Source: Amoebophrya sp. AT5.2 (Eukaryota > Sar > Dinophyceae > Syndiniales > Amoebophryaceae). Taken from it: DNA of 34,119 bases. Under the pieces are notes generated by a model. The model did not search any database. It worked only from the letters and a program-made list of their open reading frames with translations, and was not told the DNA's origin. This document shows, piece after piece, positions 29,201 through 34,119 of this stretch; position 1 is the stretch's first letter; every line of letters begins with the position of its first letter. The translations under genes were made by a program, and so were the position numbers. The stretch is taken from positions 1 through 34,119 of the forward strand of contig RXOD01003967.1 of NCBI GenBank assembly GCA_005223375.1, given 5' to 3'.

Positions 29201-32200
29201 CTGTCCGTCTACACTGGCATCAGTTTCCATCGAGGACAGCATCGCGTATCAGCCGTGTCGCGAGTACAACAGGGAGGACGACGTGGATTTTGAGGTTTTG
29301 CAGACAGCAACGCACGCGGCGCTGCTACACGCGGTAGCGAAGAGTGGGGCCCAGGGTCAGAAGTTCGCGTCGCCCTCTGCGCTGCCGTATGCTGCAGATC
29401 CTCTTGCGGCGTTGGTGCTTTTGTGCGGTCACATTCCAATGGTGGTGGTTCGCGTGGGCCGGGCGCTCGCGGCGCGGAGCCGAAGATCCTCCGGCGAGAG
29501 CGAGGGAGCCGTGGATGAGTTTTTGCAAGACGTGCTTGCGGATCCGGTTTCGTTGATTTACCACGACGGCTTACCGAGCTTTTCGAAACAGTACGAACGC
29601 TTTGAAATGCTGCCGGTGTTTGACTACACCGCCGGCGCGGCTGGTTTTCCTACCCTGCATCGAGCCGCACACCGACTCATCCTGTTCGCGATCGCGCGCT
29701 ACTTCCCGGGCGGGTGCAATTTTTCCGCGCTGAAGGATGTTCTTTTGGCAAAACTTCCGGCCGGCAAAGCTGCAAGCAACAAGCTGACGTTGCTGGAGGA
29801 AGCACGGCAATTGCAGAAGGACGGCACTGGGGGCGACAGAACTCTAGAGCCGTTCCTGTCAGAGTTGGTAAAAGGCGAGCTGTTGCACGTCGACCGTGAC
29901 GCAACTTTTCCAGAGTCTGTCTACAGCCTACCTTACAGCGTATTCGGGGCTCTCTGTGTCGAAGAGCGGTTTCAGCGGCCAGTGATTCACGAGCTGCACC
30001 TTCGAGCGCACGACGACGAAATCCGCGCACAGTTCCTCCTGTTTACGTTGCGGACGCTGCATGAAGCAGAACAAACCTACCTCGCACCAAGAGAAACTGG
30101 ATCAGGCTCTCCGGGGAAGACGAGTTCATCCGGGACTCCGGCCCCGCCAACGAAATTCTTTTCGACTAAAAATATCGAACGCGCCTTCGACATCGCGACG
30201 CCCCTGCAATCCATTATTTTGGTGCAGGCGGGGCGGACCGTGCTCCAATACGCGCTGCATCCTCGCGCATTGGAGAAGGTCGCGGAATACATGTTGCTAT
30301 TCGTAGACCGAGAACTAGAGCTTGACTACGAGTGCAACTTCAGTAGCGCTACGCGCGGAGGTGGAATCGGGGACGGGGAAGATGAGGACGAAGCGGATTC
30401 CGATAGCGATTCGGAAGAAAACAACCGCGAGTCTGTTGAGGCAAAGCAGCAGCGTGAGTTCGAAAGGTCCACGCTGGGCTGGGTTGCCGGGTTTTGCGAT
30501 TTTTTGCGATGCGACGACGGGGGCGAGCGTCGTCCTTCTACGCGAAGGCCAGGCGGTTCCGCAGCGCTACCGATGACGACAGGACGGCGCCGGCTTGCCG
30601 TGGACGATTCTACGGGCCAGCGTGAGCGAGTACCTTCTTCGGAGAAGGATGTGGAGCAGGAGCTGCGTGCGGGAAGTTCGAACTTGGCAACGGACTTTCG
30701 CTCCTCTGAGGGATGGGCTGGCCAACCGGTGCTACCGACCAACAACCCGCTGTCGGGATTCGAGTCGTCAGTGCTTCTCGAGATGGAACACTTTGGCGCA
30801 GAAACCTTCAATCGGCTAGAGGCGCTCTCAGCGGACGTCTTGCGGGAGTTGCAGCGACACCACTTTTCGTTGGAAATGCGCGGCGGCGAGCAGGGCGAGG
30901 AAGGTGCAGAGCCAAGTCCTGCATCAAGTGAAGAAAACCACAGCGACGCAGCCTCAACATCAGTGGGTAACCGGCGAGCGCCGCCCCAGACAGACAAGGG
31001 ACTCCTGGTGCAGAAAAAGAGCTCGGAATACGACACGCGAAAAACCACGTCGCGCTCTCTGTCGCCGCTCGAATCGCGTTTGGTTTCTGAGTGGGAGTCT
31101 CTGCAACAAAAGACACGCACCGAGAGCCCATGCAAGAAGAAAAAGAAAAAAAAAGTAAGCGTAAGTGACCCGTATCTTGGATTCGTACCTGTTGCCAGCG
31201 ACACGGTCCTACTGAAGAAGGTGTATCCGCTGCGCAACTGGAGCGCGATTTCCTCGGCGGAGTGTCAGGCGCAACTCTTGTTCTGGTGTGCGGCAGTCTA
31301 TCTCAACTCCGGATACGCGACTGCCGCGCGGCGGTTGCTGATGCGTGCGGGAGAAATCCTCGTCGTTGCTGGGCGACAGGAGAAGGGATCCGACGGGGCA
31401 GTCGCGATGGAGCATCTGCAGCTTGCGATTTGGTGCGCCTTTCTTTTGGCCGAGGCGTTTCTCGCTGAAAACGACCTAGAGAGTGCGGCGACAATCCTCG
31501 AAGGGTGGGCCTGGCCGGACCTGATTCTGCCTGGGCAGAGAAGTTTTGGACAGGAAGATCCTTTCCTCGCGTCGCTCCGCACACTCTGCACCTCTCGTCT
31601 CGTGGCGCTGTATTGCCGTCGCGGGCAATGGAAGGATGCACGACTGCTCCTGCCAGACTCTGCGAAGTTGTTTCACCTCCAGAGCAGGGGACACGCCGAA
31701 CAAACCCTGAAAGCAGAGATGCTTCAGCTGGAGTTCGACGAAGCGTTTCTCCAGCTCGTATTCTTGGATTGCAGTATGTCCGCCGGCAAGATCCTGGCTG
31801 TCCGCACGGATTGGCGAAGTCGCTGGCTCCGCAGCTTCGCGCGTCGCTCAGGAAACCACTTGCAGGAGAATCCAGCGCAGGCGCAGGCGCTAGTAGAGAA
31901 GCAAGCTGCAGGCGCAGTTGCAGGCTCTCCCTCGTCTCAAGCGCCAGAGTCTGAGCGTGAAGATGTCGATGCCGAAAACGAGCAGTTGCTGAATCTTTCC
32001 AGTGTGCGGTACTTGTGCTCGGACGAGTTCCTCGAAGCGGTGGACGAGCCTGCAAACGCGGCGGTAAGACAGTCGGGCGGACCGCTTTTCGAGGTCGTGT
32101 TCGGGTTGCGGCAAATCATAAGTTCGCGCGAAGCCATCGTGGGCCGGCAACACCCCGACACAGCAATTGCGCGGATGCATCTTGCGTCAGTTTTCGGTGA

Positions 32201-33002
32201 ACTTGCTGCGAACGCGCAAAAAGAGTGGACGCAGGCACAGCAATTCTGCGACGAGTTCCGAGCGCGGAAAACGAAAGAAGCCGTGTCTTCGCTACAGCAT
32301 GTGCATGTGGAGGAGAGGAGCGACAGTGCGGCTGCTGTCGACAAGGGGGCAGAGAATCCTGAGAACGCTGCGGAGGAAGCAGCGCGCACTGCCGCGAAGC
32401 AGGCGGGCTGCACTAACCCACCATCCGAACAAGAAGTCGACTCCTCGACGGCGTCTAGCTCATTGGCCTCGGAGGGGCACCCGAACGAGGGCCAGCAGCT
32501 GCAGGCCGGCGTCCACGCTTCATCCCAACACTTCGAGCCGCAGACAAGTCCGAACGGCGCTTCACAGAGCGAAGGCTCTTTGTGGGCGAAATCATTGATG
32601 CTGATGTGCGAGCGAAGTCGAGGCGCGGTAGAAGCGGTGAGCGACTACTGCAGCTACGTTCGACAGATACAGCGACATTACCAGCGGGCTGAGAAGATGT
32701 TGTTCCAAGACTCAATCAAAACGCTGAGCTCCAGTCTGCGCCCTGATCATCCGAAGACGCTAGCGTGTCGGCTCAATTACGCTGGCAGCCTATTGCGAGT
32801 GGGAGACGTGGATACGGCGATTGTCGAACTGCAGGACGCCTATCGGAAGGGAACTGCCTACAACCGCCTCAGGAGCGGGCATCGTGGGGTGGGAACACGT
32901 ACATCGTGGAGAGACCGCATCTTGGTCCAAATCAAGCAGCGGATCACACGGGAGACGATGAAGAAGAAGAACGCCGCTAGTGTGGCGCTCATCAGTGGGT
33001 GA
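23231..33002 (+). CDS. SAM-CHAT-STAND-TPR protein, NLR-like
   Basis: Exons 23231-23657 and 23944-33002 give 3161 residues. Order: SAM domain (about 7-75); UBA-like helices (about 343-384, TTAEQAREALRRMGG); long Ser/Gln/His-rich disorder with a 10-Ser run; SLBP-like segment (about 991-1061); CHAT protease domain (about 1090-1360) with catalytic-type His1207 in CCHATTDG and Cys1262 in LPVCHARM, plus the SVTDTAAQLF stretch; degenerate STAND/NB-ARC NTPase (about 1520-2080) with a P-loop-like GHSNLYGRKS, a Walker B-like ILLCMIENPD, a GLPL-like CGHIPM and a winged-helix-like part; a Lys7 nuclear-signal-like patch; TPR helices (about 2575-2760, 2860-2905, 3058-3118), with kinesin-light-chain-type HPDTA and HPKTL motifs. 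Such proteins act as ligand-triggered switches that fire a protease. Here the ligand and substrate are unknown. The ATG at 23231 is the nearest before the SAM fold; an extra 5' exon is possible. Confidence 0.85.
23658..23943 (+). other. Intron, GT-AG, phase 1, joining SAM exon to the giant exon
   Basis: The donor GTAGTT follows CTA T and the acceptor TCTGCGCAG precedes AT GCT, so T plus AT makes Tyr and the frame passes from LQQHLL into ATPAPAPVV. Without splicing the SAM exon ends at a stop (TGA, 23723-23725) after a hydrophobic non-conserved run. The 286-bp intron has a T-rich 3' end. Confidence 0.75.
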
Positions 33003-34119
33003 AGCTGCGGAAACGATAAAACGACGCTCAGAAAGAGAGCATTGACATGGCCGTGGTTCCTTCGCAACAAACATAAACATTTATATTTCGCAGTTACTGA
33101 AATCCGTCCCGACCAACAGCAACACCAAGTTGAGGCTCATGTTGAGCGGTACTACTAGGCTGCGCCGTTGGCATTGCTGAGCACCACGAAGAGGAGGAGG
33201 AGTCAGTCTCTACTTATTCTACTGGTTCGCACAAGACGTAGATCTAGGTGCGAAGAACAAGGCAACCAAAGTTGACTTTCTTCCACTTGTATCCCAACAA
33301 CTCCAGCAGATCCATTCTTTTGCTCAATGCGCGGCGAGTAGTGCACTTGACGCATTTCTAGCGCCAGCAATAGACTCCGCTAGCACTAGTATGTGGTCTT
33401 CTCAACATCTATTTCTATGTCAAATTTCTTCATCTATCTTTCCTTTGTTTCTACGCGTACATGCAGATTTTATTTCTGATTACTTACTTGTACTGGATGA
33501 GGCACTGATTTTTTTCGGCAAAGAGAACGGCGGCAGTTACGATAACATGTTTTGCTGCTTCATTCTGAGCAAATTTGCAAATGGAAAAGCTGCACTACTA
33601 TACCCTCGCACTCGCACACCTCGCTGTCGCTCCCAGCACTACTACGGCACGGAGATGAAGCTATGCCCTTGGTCCGAACATCAAAATTGGGACCGCGTCT
33701 AATTCCTGCTTGTACCGTTTCTTTGAAATGACAGCGCCAATGAATGGCGACGACTTGCGACTCATTTTAGTACACTCACCACGACACTGACACTCGTTAT
33801 CGTTTGCGAACGTGACTTTTTCAGAACGCGATATTACAACAACGATGGAACCGCACAGCCAATGCTGATGCGCACTACAAACATAACGCGGATCGAGTTT
33901 GAGTTTGAGAGGGTGCATCAAGAAAAAAACAAGCGGCAGCTGAGCGATATACGAATGTATCTTCCGACACGAACATTAAAAACTACTTCGGAGAGTAAGG
34001 GTAACGAACAGTGACAGCATCTGCTCCACAGACTGACGTGCCTCCGCAAAGAGCCTCTGATGTTTTTCATGAGTAACGCAACACAGAAAGGCGAGGTGAA
34101 GAACTCTGATCCTCAGCCC
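33003..34119. other. Intergenic region at right edge
   Basis: No gene can be supported in 1117 bp. A + frame at 33391-33702 (103 codons, MWSSQHLFLCQ) begins hydrophobic, but has no recognisable domain and lies in A/T-richer sequence than the genes; a minus frame at 33661-33921 is equally weak. No repeats or RNA genes were recognised. Confidence 0.45.

Noticed and set aside
30326..31237. 303-codon minus-strand frame opposite the giant protein
   Set aside because: It is antisense to well-supported coding sequence; its Ser/Arg-rich composition mirrors the + strand codons.
33391..33702. 103-codon + frame near the right edge
   Set aside because: No domain, no homology I recognise, and composition unlike the neighbouring genes.

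Overview
This window reads as nuclear DNA of a gene-dense protist, most likely an alveolate of the dinoflagellate lineage; a syndinian parasite such as Amoebophrya is my best inference. The reasons are: introns with GT...AG borders inside eukaryotic domain proteins; very long intron-poor reading frames separated by only about 0.5-1 kb; every confident gene on the + strand; and a 582-bp inverted-repeat element that interrupts a conserved codon run and whose precise removal restores the frame, as expected of the introner elements reported in Amoebophrya. No rRNA, tRNA, CRISPR array or bacterial operon is visible. The organism call rests on gene style, not on a marker gene.

Layout, left to right, all +: (1) 468-3078, a lysosomal phospholipase B-like Ntn hydrolase, 5' end outside the window, interrupted by an introner and by a duplicated, partly inverted exon; (2) 3614-4797, a low-complexity plus coiled-coil protein of unknown function with one intron; (3) 5316-8090, a DEAD-box RNA helicase of the Dbp2/Dbp3/DDX5 type with large charged insertions; (4) 9034-15894, a 2286-residue lipid-transfer/tether protein with two SMP-C2 modules in tandem and C-terminal membrane segments; (5) 16598-17410, a small PG-rich flagellar (SHIPPO/STPG-like) protein; (6) 18399-20747, a GT31 beta-1,3-glucosyltransferase resembling B3GLCT, ending in DEEL; (7) 21574-22549, a PH-domain protein with one intron; (8) 23231-33002, a 3161-residue protein with SAM, UBA-like, SLBP-like, CHAT protease, degenerate STAND/NB-ARC NTPase, winged-helix and TPR regions. 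A weak minus-strand candidate for a small membrane protein lies at about 22.7-22.9 kb.

The genes do not form a pathway. The loci most worth attention are the last gene, which has the architecture of an NLR-like switch protein (adaptor, protease effector, NTPase, TPR sensor) in a unicellular eukaryote, and the first gene, which records an introner insertion and complex exon duplication with inverted copies. The B3GLCT-like enzyme suggests the organism modifies thrombospondin-type repeats, as apicomplexans do, and the STPG-like protein fits a flagellated stage.
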